Shown here piece by piece: positions 1 through 8,366 of a DNA stretch of 25,730 bases (the stretch's first letter is position 1; each line of letters starts with the position of its first letter). Position numbers and translations under genes: made by a program. Below the pieces are notes generated by a model. The model saw only the letters and a program-made list of their open reading frames with translations. It made no database searches and was not told where the DNA came from. The stretch comes from Oleimicrobium sp037445575. GTDB taxonomy: Bacteria > Zhuqueibacterota > Zhuqueibacteria > JANLFK01 > Oleimicrobiaceae. Where the stretch lies: NCBI GenBank assembly GCA_037445575.1, contig JBBIKH010000021.1:1-25730 (forward strand), given 5' to 3'.

Positions 1-1947
1 GGGCCTAAGGTCTTCGAATTTCAACTCGTCGCGGAGGAACAGTGGGGGCGGCATCTCCTCGCGCGGATCCCTGCCTGGCCGCTCGAGGCTATCCACGATG
101 TCGGCCAGCGTTTCGGGGCCACAGCCGCAAAGCGCCGCCAGCTGCTCCGTGGAAAGCCCACGCTCCTGGATTCGCCGTCGCACGATTTGCCCGCACCGTT
201 GCACGTCTTCGATGGAGAGGTACAGGTGCTTCAACAGCTTCTCGGCAGCCTGGCAGGACTCCGGGTGGACGGCGGTGGCGTCCAAGAAATTGTCCCCGCC
301 GGGGATGCGGAGAAAGCCTGCTGCCTGGAGGAAGGTGTTTTCGCCGAGCCCCTTGACCTGCTTGAGTTCTTCTCGGGACCGAAAAGGACCGTGTGCCTCG
401 CGATGGGCCACAATGGCCTCGGCTACCCTGCGGTTGATGCCGGCCACGTAGCGCAACAGTGCTGGCGAGGCGGCGTTGACGTCCACGCCCACGCGGTTGA
501 CACATGACTGCACTACCCAATCCAGCGTCTCGCCCAGGCGCCCCTGGTCGACATCGTGCTGGTACATGCCGACGCCAATGGACTTTGGGTCGATTTTCAC
601 CAGCTCCGCCAGCGGGTCCATGAGCCGCCGCGCGATGGAGACCGTGCCGCGCATAGAGGCGTCCAGTTCGGGCAGCTCCTCGCGCGCCAGTGGCGAGGCG
701 CTGTAGACAGAAGCCCCAGCCTCGTCGACAATGGCATAAACCACCTGGCGCTCTGCCTCGGCTATCGTCTCGCTCACCAGTAGCTCCGTCTCGCGGCTGG
801 CAGTGCCGTTCCCAATCGCCACAATGTCCACCTCGTAGTCATCGATCAATTCCAGCAGCACCTGTTTGGCTTCGTTCCACAAACGCTGGGGCTCGTGGGG
901 GTAGATGGTCTGGCCCTCCAGATACTTGCCGGTGGGGTCGATCACGGCTACCTTGCATCCGGTGCGATAGCCGGGGTCGATGCCCATGATCACCTTGCCG
1001 CGCACCGGCGGGGCCATCAGGAGGTGGCGGAGGTTTTCGGCAAAGGTGCGGATTGCCTTGTCTTCGGCGCGTTCGGTGAGCTGTGCCCGGAGGTCGCGCT
1101 CAATGGCGGGTGCCAGAAGGCGGCGGTAAGAGTCCTCGATGGCGGCGGCGAGGTCCGGCGCAAAGGGACAGGCGGCATTGGTCGCATAGCGCTCGGCAAT
1201 GGCAGCGACCAGCGGTCCCTCCTCGATCTCGATAGCCACGCGCAACACCCCTTCGCGCTCGCCCCTATTGATGGCCAGGATGCGATGCGGTGGAATGGTG
1301 CGCACCGGCTCGGCGCGGTCGGCGTACATTTGGTAGACTCCGACGGCGTTGGGATCCTTGGCGGCAGTCCGCAGCATGCCCTTGTGCCAGGTGGCTTGTC
1401 GCAGCATCTGGCGAACCTCGGCATCGTCGGAAATGATCTCGGCCACGATGTTGCGAGCGCCGCGGAGCGCGTCCTCGGCACTCACGATGCCCTTTTCCGG
1501 GCACAGGTAGGCAGCTGCCAGCTCCAGGCGACTGCCACTCACAGCCTCCTGCGCGAGGATTGCCTGCGCCAATGGCTCCAGCCCCTGCTCCTTTGCGACC
1601 GTGGCCCGCGTGCGCTTTTTCGGGCGATAGGGTAGGTAGAGGTCCTCGACTTCCTGCAGCTTTGTGGCGGCGCGGATGCGCGCCTCAAGCTCAGGGGTTA
1701 GCTTCCCCTGCTCCTGGATGCTGCGCAGTACTGCTGCCTTCCGCTGCTCCAGGGTGCGAAGGTAACCAATCCTGGTCTGGATGGCGCGAATGGCTACTTC
1801 GTCCAGGCTGCCCGTCAGTTCCTTGCGGTAGCGGGCGATGAAGGGTACGGTGTTGCCGGCATCGAGCAAGTCAACTGTGCTCTTTACCTGACGCCAGGTC
1901 AGGTGCAACTCTTCGGCAATGAGGGCTATCAGGGTGTTTTCGTCCAT
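1..1947 (-). CDS. tex: Tex-family transcription accessory / RNA-binding protein, 3' end cut by window
   Basis: Tex is a nucleic-acid-binding protein linked to transcription and RNA turnover. Translating the minus strand from the ATG at 1947 gives an uninterrupted 649-codon frame up to the window edge. It begins MDENTLIALIAEELHL, the usual Tex N-terminal helical domain. The YqgF/RNase H-like part carries GIDPG, IGNGTASRETE and EAGASVYSASPLAREE. The strongest signature, DPKSIGVGMYQHDVDQ, ends near residue 465 and is followed by the helix-hairpin-helix part (VGVDVNAAS, GINRRVAEAIV). The frame leaves the window at KFEDLRP, just where the C-terminal S1 domain should begin; Tex proteins are usually about 720-780 aa, so roughly the last 100 residues are missing only because of the window. 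It lies 91 bp downstream of the gatE-like gene on the same strand, so it may be the last gene of that operon or have its own promoter. The identification is firm. Confidence 0.96.
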   Translation of the reverse strand, partial: MDENTLIALIAEELHLTWRQVKSTVDLLDAGNTVPFIARYRKELTGSLDEVAIRAIQTRIGYLRTLEQRKAAVLRSIQEQGKLTPELEARIRAATKLQEVEDLYLPYRPKKRTRATVAKEQGLEPLAQAILAQEAVSGSRLELAAAYLCPEKGIVSAEDALRGARNIVAEIISDDAEVRQMLRQATWHKGMLRTAAKDPNAVGVYQMYADRAEPVRTIPPHRILAINRGEREGVLRVAIEIEEGPLVAAIAERYATNAACPFAPDLAAAIEDSYRRLLAPAIERDLRAQLTERAEDKAIRTFAENLRHLLMAPPVRGKVIMGIDPGYRTGCKVAVIDPTGKYLEGQTIYPHEPQRLWNEAKQVLLELIDDYEVDIVAIGNGTASRETELLVSETIAEAERQVVYAIVDEAGASVYSASPLAREELPELDASMRGTVSIARRLMDPLAELVKIDPKSIGVGMYQHDVDQGRLGETLDWVVQSCVNRVGVDVNAASPALLRYVAGINRRVAEAIVAHREAHGPFRSREELKQVKGLGENTFLQAAGFLRIPGGDNFLDATAVHPESCQAAEKLLKHLYLSIEDVQRCGQIVRRRIQERGLSTEQLAALCGCGPETLADIVDSLERPGRDPREEMPPPLFLRDELKFEDLRP

Positions 1948-2038
1948 ACAAGAAACGTCCCTTCGACCAAAAGACTGCCGTGGTCTTTGCTCAACGGAGC
2001 TGCGCGCAAAGCCTACTTGAGGGCGATATCGTCTCTTT
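1948..2038 (-). other. short gap between gatE-like gene and tex
   Basis: This 91-bp spacer on the minus strand holds a weak stem (AAAGAC pairing with GTCTTT, plus-strand 1970-1988, 7-nt loop) without a T-run. A weak purine-rich ribosome site (AAGGGACG) lies upstream of the tex ATG. I see no convincing promoter or terminator, so read-through from gatE into tex is possible. Confidence 0.4.
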
Positions 2039-3967
2039 TTATCTTCCCGGTGTAGATACTGCTCGCGCCAACAAGGCGTGTGCTGCACGGCCATCGAACG
2101 CGTTGGCGGCTTGCCTCCGGACCTGGCCCATCAGGTAGCGTAGCTTCTTTGCCTCGGCGACCTTGGAGTCGGCAAGCAGGGCCTGGTGTTCGCGCACCAC
2201 CTGGGCGACCACGGTGCGGAGAAGGCGGCGGTCGCGCTTCTGTTCAACCCTGGCCAGCACCTCTTGCACTGAGGCAGCCGGAGATGCAGCCAACTCCTTC
2301 AACGCTGCGCCGATCTGCTGGGCATTGAGCTTCGCCCGGCCAGCGCGTCTGGCCAGTTCTACGAAATGCTCGTTGAGAATTGGCCCCAGCGGCACCCCAC
2401 GGCGCGTCAGTGCTGGTACAAGTGCGACTAGGACTGCTGCGATCGTTCGCGGTGGCAGGGAACTCTCCTGCACTGCCCTCTCAAAAAGGGCGGCGTAGGG
2501 TCCATCGCCAATTTGCTCCGCCAGAGTGGCAGACAGCCCCCAGCGCTGGTAGCGGGCCGAACGCAGCCAGGGCTGTTCCGGCACCAGCATCTGGAGGCGG
2601 GCCAAACGCTCCGCCGTGATCCTCGTAGGTGGATGGTCGGTGTCCGGGTACATCCGATCAGGGCCGGGAAGGATTCGTTCAAAGTCCGTAGCCCCGCCCG
2701 GCAGCGCCTGCCTTGTTTCGTTGGGGACGCCCTCTGTGGCCTCCACCACGCGGGCGCGAATCTCGTCCACGGCGGTGTTGGTATCTGCATCGCTGCCGTG
2801 GACGATGCAAACCACGTCCTGCACCGACATATGAAAGCGTTCGCGCACCGCTGCAAGCTCTGTCTCCCAGCCAGGGTAGTGAGGGAACGAATCGGTGTGC
2901 ACAAGAATAGGGGACTGGTCCAGGCAGGCGATAACCCTCACTCTGCCTGCCAACTCGTCAGCAAATGTGCGGCCGGCCCCCACGGGATGGTTCAGGAGGC
3001 CGCGCAGGCCGACGAGCTTGATGCCGCGCAGCGTCTCTCCCCGCTGCACCGCCTCGCGAAAAGGAGCGAACGCCGAGTCCGTGAACAGGTCGGTGAGTTT
3101 GTGGATCTCGTAGCGGAGCGAGGCAGCAAAAAGGCCGCGGTGGCGCAGTGCGTCGCGCAGTTCCAGCAGCTGCTTCTGGCGGATGGCCTCATAGTGTACC
3201 AGTGCCGGGATGAGGCCGATCCTCGGCACGCCTTTGATCTCGCAGCGGGTACCACCGGCGATGCTTACGTTGACGTCCTGGCGCACGGTGCCCAAGCCGC
3301 GCCGCACCTTGCCTGTTGCTCGCACCACCCGACTGATGAGGCGGATCACCTCTGCCGCCTCCGTAGGAGTGTGCATGTCCGCGCCGGTAATGATTTCGGC
3401 CAGTGGCATCCCCAGGCGATCGGTGCGAAAGGTGATGGTGTGGCCAATGTCGCTCACCTCCCGGCAGGCGTCCTCTTCCAGGTTCAGCTGCAGGATCCTG
3501 ATGGTGCGACCCTTGTAAGGGATTGCGCCATCGATACCCACCACCATGGTGCGCTGGAACCCTGTGGGGATACTGCCGTCAAGATACTGCTTGCGCGTGA
3601 CGTGCACCTCGTCAATTATCTTGCACCCCAAAGCCAGCGCAATCTGCAAAGCTATGTCCAGAGCCTCCTGGTTGACTAGAAAAGGCGGAGTGTCATCAAT
3701 CTCGTAGGTGCACACCGACTCGGGGTCAAGCAGGTACACGACGTTCTTCTTGGTCTTGAACTCCATCAACGCCGTGCCGTCGTAGGTGCCCATCTCCGAA
3801 AGGGTTGGGCGCATGTGCCTGAGCACCTCAGCCTTGTGCGTGCTTGAGTAGCGACCGGCAGGGCAACGGCAAAAAAGTTTGCGTTCGGTGAGGAGCTGCT
3901 GGTGAATCTCCACGCCCACCTCCAGGCCCAGCTGCTGGTAATCAATGTCTTCTGGAAACACGTGCAT
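2039..3967 (-). CDS. gatE: GatE-type subunit of Glu-tRNA(Gln) amidotransferase (archaeal-type, in a bacterial context)
   Basis: GatE works with GatD to convert Glu-tRNA(Gln) to Gln-tRNA(Gln); GatE activates the tRNA-bound glutamate and GatD supplies ammonia. The 642-aa product matches the usual GatE length (about 620-640 aa) and is far longer than GatB (about 480 aa). Domains in order: GatB/GatE catalytic cradle 10-300 (GLEVGVEIHQQL 14-25, KLFCRCP 30-36, TDRLGMPLAEI 182-192, GTVRQDVNVSI 226-236, EIKGV 243-247); an AspRS-like GAD insertion about 313-405, which GatB lacks; RALPGGATDFERILPG about 419-435 and RMYPDTDHPP 438-447, the GatE form of the motif; and a helical YqeY-like tail 450-642. 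I chose the ATG at 3967 because homology begins there. It has GAGG a few bases upstream and lies 16 bp after the preceding glycosyltransferase stop; the 103 codons of open frame upstream overlap that gene and are non-coding. No gatD is in the window. Confidence 0.9.
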   Translation of the reverse strand: MHVFPEDIDYQQLGLEVGVEIHQQLLTERKLFCRCPAGRYSSTHKAEVLRHMRPTLSEMGTYDGTALMEFKTKKNVVYLLDPESVCTYEIDDTPPFLVNQEALDIALQIALALGCKIIDEVHVTRKQYLDGSIPTGFQRTMVVGIDGAIPYKGRTIRILQLNLEEDACREVSDIGHTITFRTDRLGMPLAEIITGADMHTPTEAAEVIRLISRVVRATGKVRRGLGTVRQDVNVSIAGGTRCEIKGVPRIGLIPALVHYEAIRQKQLLELRDALRHRGLFAASLRYEIHKLTDLFTDSAFAPFREAVQRGETLRGIKLVGLRGLLNHPVGAGRTFADELAGRVRVIACLDQSPILVHTDSFPHYPGWETELAAVRERFHMSVQDVVCIVHGSDADTNTAVDEIRARVVEATEGVPNETRQALPGGATDFERILPGPDRMYPDTDHPPTRITAERLARLQMLVPEQPWLRSARYQRWGLSATLAEQIGDGPYAALFERAVQESSLPPRTIAAVLVALVPALTRRGVPLGPILNEHFVELARRAGRAKLNAQQIGAALKELAASPAASVQEVLARVEQKRDRRLLRTVVAQVVREHQALLADSKVAEAKKLRYLMGQVRRQAANAFDGRAAHALLARAVSTPGR

Positions 3968-3983
3968 ATTGCCTCGTTGCCTG

Positions 3984-5216
3984 TCATCCTGGTTTCTGCC
4001 GCAGCGCCATTGCCTCACTGCTGGGCACCTGGCGTGAGAGCAGCGCCCGGTAGAGGCTTTCGACCCGCCCCATCCAGACGCGGTGATCCGCGCGCTGTTC
4101 CACAAGGATGCGGTTCCTCTGCGCCATGATGGCCCGCTCGCGCGGGTGACGCAAAAGCCAGATGATAGCCTCGGCCAACGCCTCCGGGTCACGCACTGGC
4201 ACCACCAGTCCATTGTGACCGTGGCGCACCCACTCGCGCACGTAGGGCAGCTCGCTGAGCACGGGTACTGCCCCACAGGCCATGGCCTCGGTCAGTGAAC
4301 CCGGCATGCCTTCGGACGAAGGCACGGAAACAAACACCTCGGCCAGGTGGTAGAGGCGGGCAATGTGCTCGTTGTCCACGGGTCCCAGCAGGATAACCGA
4401 CTCCTGCACGCCTTCTGCCTCAACCCACTGGCGCAAGGTCCGCTCCTGTTCCGGCGTACCACGGTAGGCGAAGACAAATGCCACATCAGGCACCACCCGT
4501 CGCACCTTAGGTATGGCAGCAATGACGGTGTCGAGATTGTACACCCTGCCCAGCATGCGCGTGCTGAGCACGACCGGTCGCGTTCCCAAGCCCAAGCCCT
4601 GTCGCAGCGCGTCCTCCCCTCGCTTGAACGGAAAGCGGTCCAGCTCCAGTCCAGCCTGAATGAGGTGCACTTTGTGGGGGGCGGCGCCCATCTTGATCAG
4701 CTTCCCGCACAAGTCTTCAGAGTTGGCCGTCAGCAGGTCCGCGCGGCGGACGGCAAGTTTGGTCAGCACGCAATAGATCAACGAGCGGCCAGGATCGACG
4801 TTGATGTCCGAGCCCCACGCGGTCGCCACAAAGGGGTGAAAGCCACTCAACCCCCCGATCCAGCCGTTCCCGGACAGGTAGTGCGCGTGGAGGATGTCGA
4901 TGCGCCCTGCCCGGGCCAGTTGACGAACGCGCAGGACATTGTCGGCGATCAGCCATTTGTCAACCAAACCGGGGGTGGCCTTGTTTAACAGGCGCAAGGG
5001 GCCCTCACCTGCCGGGTAAAGGTGCACGCCAGGGAAGGAGTTGGCCGAGACGTAAGAATGAGGGGCCGGATAGGGCAAGAGTGCGACGTAGTGTCCTGCC
5101 GCCGCGAAATAGCGGACCCAGCGCTGCACGTGGACTGCGGCCGGATCGCCCAGGAAGAGCAGTCTCAGTCCCCCTGCTTTGGTCTGAGGCCAATCAGGCG
5201 GGAAGGTCCGGCGCAT
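3984..5216 (-). CDS. GT4-family glycosyltransferase
   Basis: This is a retaining GT-B sugar transferase of 410 aa, probably cytoplasmic or membrane-associated and acting on a lipid-linked glycan. The N-terminal Rossmann half starts LRLLFLGDPAAVHVQRW and contains DILHAHYLSGNGWIGG and ATAWGSDI. The C-terminal half has LSTRMLGRVYNLDTVIAAI and the EX7E motif in SEGMPGSLTEAMACG, followed by GHNGLVVPVRDPEALAEAI, all typical of family 4. The start overlaps the end of the upstream methyltransferase by 23 bp, which suggests translational coupling. No closer ATG exists, although about 15 residues precede the first beta strand. The donor and acceptor sugars cannot be read from the sequence. It is the last of the sugar genes before gatE. 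Confidence 0.9.
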   Translation of the reverse strand: MRRTFPPDWPQTKAGGLRLLFLGDPAAVHVQRWVRYFAAAGHYVALLPYPAPHSYVSANSFPGVHLYPAGEGPLRLLNKATPGLVDKWLIADNVLRVRQLARAGRIDILHAHYLSGNGWIGGLSGFHPFVATAWGSDINVDPGRSLIYCVLTKLAVRRADLLTANSEDLCGKLIKMGAAPHKVHLIQAGLELDRFPFKRGEDALRQGLGLGTRPVVLSTRMLGRVYNLDTVIAAIPKVRRVVPDVAFVFAYRGTPEQERTLRQWVEAEGVQESVILLGPVDNEHIARLYHLAEVFVSVPSSEGMPGSLTEAMACGAVPVLSELPYVREWVRHGHNGLVVPVRDPEALAEAIIWLLRHPRERAIMAQRNRILVEQRADHRVWMGRVESLYRALLSRQVPSSEAMALRQKPG

Positions 5217-5847
5217 CGTCCCTCACCGCGATAACAATTAGTCCGTCGGCGAGAAAGGGAAAGAGCATTGACACTCCTCGGCGAAGGTAAGAAAGAGGCA
5301 CTGAGCGCTTGAACCTGCTCAGGAAGCAGTAAAAGAGTTGCGAGCGCACCTTGAGACCGTGTCGCGCAAGAAGGTGGGAGAGGGTTTGCCCCGAATACCA
5401 TGCAACGTGATCCGGTCGGCAGCGCTCCCGCCGCCGCACAGCATCAAGAAAGCGGATGAATCCGAAGGGGTTGGGGGTCGTGATAAGGAGTTCAGTCCGA
5501 TTACTCATCTGCTGGCGCACGCCGGTGAGAAAGGCGTGCATGTTCGTGAGGTGCTCAATGACTTCTCCAGCCACAATGAGGTTATAGCTCTCTTCCGCTA
5601 CGAAGGAATGCAACTGCTCAATGTCGTGGTAGCGGATATCGTACCCTTCCTGGCGTAGTTCTGCGATAGGACCGGCAAGAATATCCACCCCGACGGCCTT
5701 TGCTGCTTGGCGGTCAATTCTGGCGAATAGCCACCTGTCGTGGCGCATCTCCTGGCGGTAGGTTTCGCTGCTGACGCTCCCAAGGTCGAGAACGGTCTTC
5801 CCACGACAGTAGCGCTCTACGAAGCGCTCGCGGAACACCACCTTCAT
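5194..5847 (-). CDS. class I SAM-dependent methyltransferase
   Basis: The 217-aa product has the Methyltransf_11/23-like layout: KTVLDLGSVSSETYRQ (motif I, near 18-33), VGVDI about 53-57, YHDIEQLHSF, and NLIVAGEVIEHLTNMHAFL, in which GEVIEHL is the classic post-II motif, then LLITTPNPFGF. Motif I is unusual: the normal glycine-rich GxGxG loop reads GSVSS. It sits among glycosyltransferases, with its ATG overlapping the stop of the upstream GT4 by four bases and its tail overlapping the next GT4 by 23 bp. A role in methylating a sugar or capping a glycan chain is inferred from this context only. The C-terminus has hydrophobic stretches (VSMLFPFLADGLIVIAV) that may bind the membrane. Confidence 0.85.
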   Translation of the reverse strand: MKVVFRERFVERYCRGKTVLDLGSVSSETYRQEMRHDRWLFARIDRQAAKAVGVDILAGPIAELRQEGYDIRYHDIEQLHSFVAEESYNLIVAGEVIEHLTNMHAFLTGVRQQMSNRTELLITTPNPFGFIRFLDAVRRRERCRPDHVAWYSGQTLSHLLARHGLKVRSQLFYCFLSRFKRSVPLSYLRRGVSMLFPFLADGLIVIAVRDDAPDLPA

Positions 5848-7235
5848 AGAGTTTGTCCTTTCGTCACTGTTGGCCGGCGGGTCTTGGTCGCTGCCTCGTC
5901 CAGGACCGCCGCCAGTTGCTTGGTAAGCACGCGGCGGTCGAAGGCTGCCGCGCGGGCACTGTCGACGGCACTGAGGCGGAGGGTGCCCGCCTGCCAGGAC
6001 TCATAGATCTCCTTGAGGGCACAGGCGATGCGATGTTCGTCATGAGGTGGCACCACGAAGCCCGCGCCCAGGCTGCGGATAAGCGAGGCTGCCTCGCCCT
6101 CAGGCGCAAGAGCGAGAATTGGCTTGCGCGCCCCCAGATACTCATACAGCTTGCCGGTGACGATCCCTTTGTTTGCCGGCGCGTCGTCGATGATGAGCAG
6201 CAGCAGGTCTGAGGAGAGCAGAAAGCGGAGACTTTCCGTGTGTGGCACGTAGGGCACGAGCTCCACTATGCCCTGGAGGCTTGGGTCGCGAAGCATCTCC
6301 TCGACAAAGCCACCCGTACGACCGACGAAGCGCAGCACAAGGTGCCGGCGCAGGGACGGGACTTCCGCCGCAAGCTGCTTGACGGCGCGCAGCAACGCCT
6401 CCGGATTGCGGTGGCCGTAGAGCGAGCCGGTGTAAGTGATGACCAGACGCCCCGGGTGGGGCAGTGGTGTCAACCCCTCGTAGTCAGCGCCATCGTATCC
6501 GTTCGGCAGATGCCGCCAGCGACCGTCGCGGAGGCGAGGGTGGCGGCTGGCCAAATCATCGGCAACCCCCCGCGTCACCGTGAGGATAGCATCTGCACGG
6601 GCCAGCACCAGGTGTTCGAGGTAGCAGTCGACCGCGCGGGGCAGCAGTGGCCGTTGCGCCGCCGAGAGCCACCCTACCCAGGAGTCCCGGAAATCTGCTA
6701 CCCATGGCAAGCCGGTGATAAGCTTCAGGCAGAGGCCGATGAGGTGACAGGAATAGGGAGGCGCCGAGCTGTAAATGGCGGCAACCAGCTCCTGGCGTAC
6801 GACGCAGAGCCCGCCTCGTACCGCGAACGGTACCCAGCCTACTCTTGCATCTGGGATGAAGACCCAGGCGCGCACGGCCTCTGCCACCCTTTCCTTGAAG
6901 GAGCGCCGCTGCCGCTCATCGCGCGTCAGCGAAACAATGTCCATGGCTTCATCTGCGCGGCGGCCGGTAAGACGGCGGTAGAGCCGATACGGCTCCACGA
7001 TCCGTGTCCGGTAAACCCGGGCCTCTGCCGGCACCTCTCGTTCCAAAGTCAGATCGTAGGCTGGGTAATCGGCATTGCGCGCGGTGAGGACCACCGGCTG
7101 CCAGCCGTACGCAGGGAGGTATTTGACGAATTTGAGCGTCCTCTGCACGCCAGCCCCACCGCTGGGCGGAAAGTAGTAGGTCACCACCAGCACCTTCTTG
7201 CGCAACGGGGGCATGTGGAGAGAAGGCGCGCTCAT
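5844..7235 (-). CDS. GT4-family glycosyltransferase
   Basis: The 463-aa GT-B enzyme shows the family-4 subgroup opening KVLVVTYYFPPSGGAGVQR and TLKFVKYLPAYGWQPVVLT. Mid-protein elements are IYSSAPPYSCHLIG, WVADFRDSW and RADAILTVTRG. The C-terminal nucleotide-sugar half has ITYTGSLYGHRNPEALLRA, LLLIIDDAPANKGIVTGKLY and EYLGARKPILALAPEGEA. This pattern is common in capsule and exopolysaccharide clusters. I chose the ATG at 7235 because it overlaps the upstream stop as ATGA; a second in-frame ATG seven codons later is possible. Its own stop overlaps the methyltransferase start in the same way. Specificity is not predictable. Confidence 0.91.
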   Translation of the reverse strand: MSAPSLHMPPLRKKVLVVTYYFPPSGGAGVQRTLKFVKYLPAYGWQPVVLTARNADYPAYDLTLEREVPAEARVYRTRIVEPYRLYRRLTGRRADEAMDIVSLTRDERQRRSFKERVAEAVRAWVFIPDARVGWVPFAVRGGLCVVRQELVAAIYSSAPPYSCHLIGLCLKLITGLPWVADFRDSWVGWLSAAQRPLLPRAVDCYLEHLVLARADAILTVTRGVADDLASRHPRLRDGRWRHLPNGYDGADYEGLTPLPHPGRLVITYTGSLYGHRNPEALLRAVKQLAAEVPSLRRHLVLRFVGRTGGFVEEMLRDPSLQGIVELVPYVPHTESLRFLLSSDLLLLIIDDAPANKGIVTGKLYEYLGARKPILALAPEGEAASLIRSLGAGFVVPPHDEHRIACALKEIYESWQAGTLRLSAVDSARAAAFDRRVLTKQLAAVLDEAATKTRRPTVTKGQTL

Positions 7236-8366
7236 GACTTCTCGAACGACTCGATTGCCTCGGCAAGCTGCTCCCAGGAGTAGCGGCGCTTGTACCGAGA
7301 GATCTGCCGGGCAAAACGCTGTTCCAGTCTACGCAGGAAATAGGATGCGATTGCCTTGGCCAAGGCCTCCGGGTCGCCAGCCGGTACCACAAATCCGGTA
7401 ACGCCATCCTCCACTTCGTCCGGAAGACCGCCGACGTCTGTGGTGATCACAGGTTTGTCGAAGTGGTAGGCAATCTGGACGATGCCGCTCTGGGTGGCCG
7501 ACAGGTAGGGCAAGACCACCACATCGGCAGCGGAGTAGTACAGCCTGACGTCCTGGTTGGGGATGAACTCATCCACCACAGTGACAGAGGAGGAGATGCC
7601 CAGCGACTCGATGAGACGCAGATATGCTTCTTTGTCGCTGTAGAACTCCCCGGCCACCAGCAGGTGCGCCGGGGTTTGCCGAAGCACATGCGGCATAGCC
7701 TTGAGCAACACATCCAGTCGCTTGTAGGCGCGCACGTNNNNNNNNNNAACCGAAAAAAAGGATCAAGTTCCCCTTGGCAAGGCCCAAGCGCCGACGCGCC
7801 TCTTCCTTAGGCAGCGGATCGCCGAAAATGCTGTACACCGGATGCGGGACCTGGCGCAAATCTGCGTCCGCTACGAAGCGCAGCAGGTCCTGCCGCACCG
7901 TGGTAGACATGACCACAAAATGGTCCACAAAGCCCAGGCCGAGGCGGGTCAAGGCCGCGTCGATGGGCGTGTTCTCGTGCGGGACGATGTTGTCGCAAAT
8001 GTAGACCACCCGAGTGCCGCAGAGCAGCTTGCTGAGAAACGTCACCGCGGCGAAACAGGGCGCAAAGAAGGGCATCCAGTATTTGAAAATCACCAGGTCT
8101 GGGGCATGCTGCCTGATGCGCAGCGCCACCCGCACCCAGGAAAGTGGATTGATCGAGTCCAGCAGCGGCTCGGCGTTCACCGGGATTGCTTCTTCACCGG
8201 TGTCCTGCTGGGTCCGCCCAGGGAAGAGGAGGGAAGGGTACTGGCGGGTGAACGTGATGACGTGCACCTGGTGGCCGCGCTCGCGCAGCACGCGATAGAG
8301 CAGGGCGTTGTAGTGGGCGAGCCCCCCGCGGAGCGGATAAGCGGTGCCGACTAGGACGATCTTCAT
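7232..8366 (-). CDS. GT4-family glycosyltransferase interrupted by a 10-N assembly gap
   Basis: The N-terminal part (from the ATG at 8366, MKIVLVGTAYPLRGGLAHY) and the C-terminal part (RAYKRLDVLLKAMP to the stop at 7232) belong to one GT4 enzyme but lie in different frames because of ten Ns at 7738-7747. Without the Ns the flanks join as GGT-TAC-GTG, reading FFGYVRAYK, exactly the conserved linker expected there, and the gene becomes 1125 bp (374 aa). Further support comes from VVVLPYLSATQSGIVQIAYH, DKPVITTDVGGLPDEV and GVTGFVVPAGDPEALAKAI. The start overlaps the GT9 stop as ATGA and the end overlaps the next GT4 as ATGA. I regard it as an intact gene carrying an assembly artefact, not a pseudogene. 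Confidence 0.9.
7738..7747. other. run of 10 N (scaffold gap placeholder)
   Basis: These ten undetermined bases lie inside a glycosyltransferase gene. The flanking codons join in frame with zero missing bases, so the true gap length is probably 0, or less likely a small multiple of three. A homopolymer of seven A lies close by on the plus strand (7754-7760). Confidence 0.99.

Noticed and set aside
2513..3679. Long plus-strand open frame (388 codons) opposite gatE
   Set aside because: It is antisense to strongly conserved GatE coding sequence and has no recognisable domain; a mirror frame expected in GC-rich DNA.
3968..4276. N-terminal extension of the GatE frame by 103 residues
   Set aside because: The extra frame lies wholly inside the preceding glycosyltransferase gene, has composition unlike GatE, and the family's conserved start matches the ATG at 3967.
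6240..7283. Long plus-strand open frame (347 codons) opposite a GT4 gene
   Set aside because: It is a shadow of the glycosyltransferase on the other strand, without family motifs or a ribosome site.
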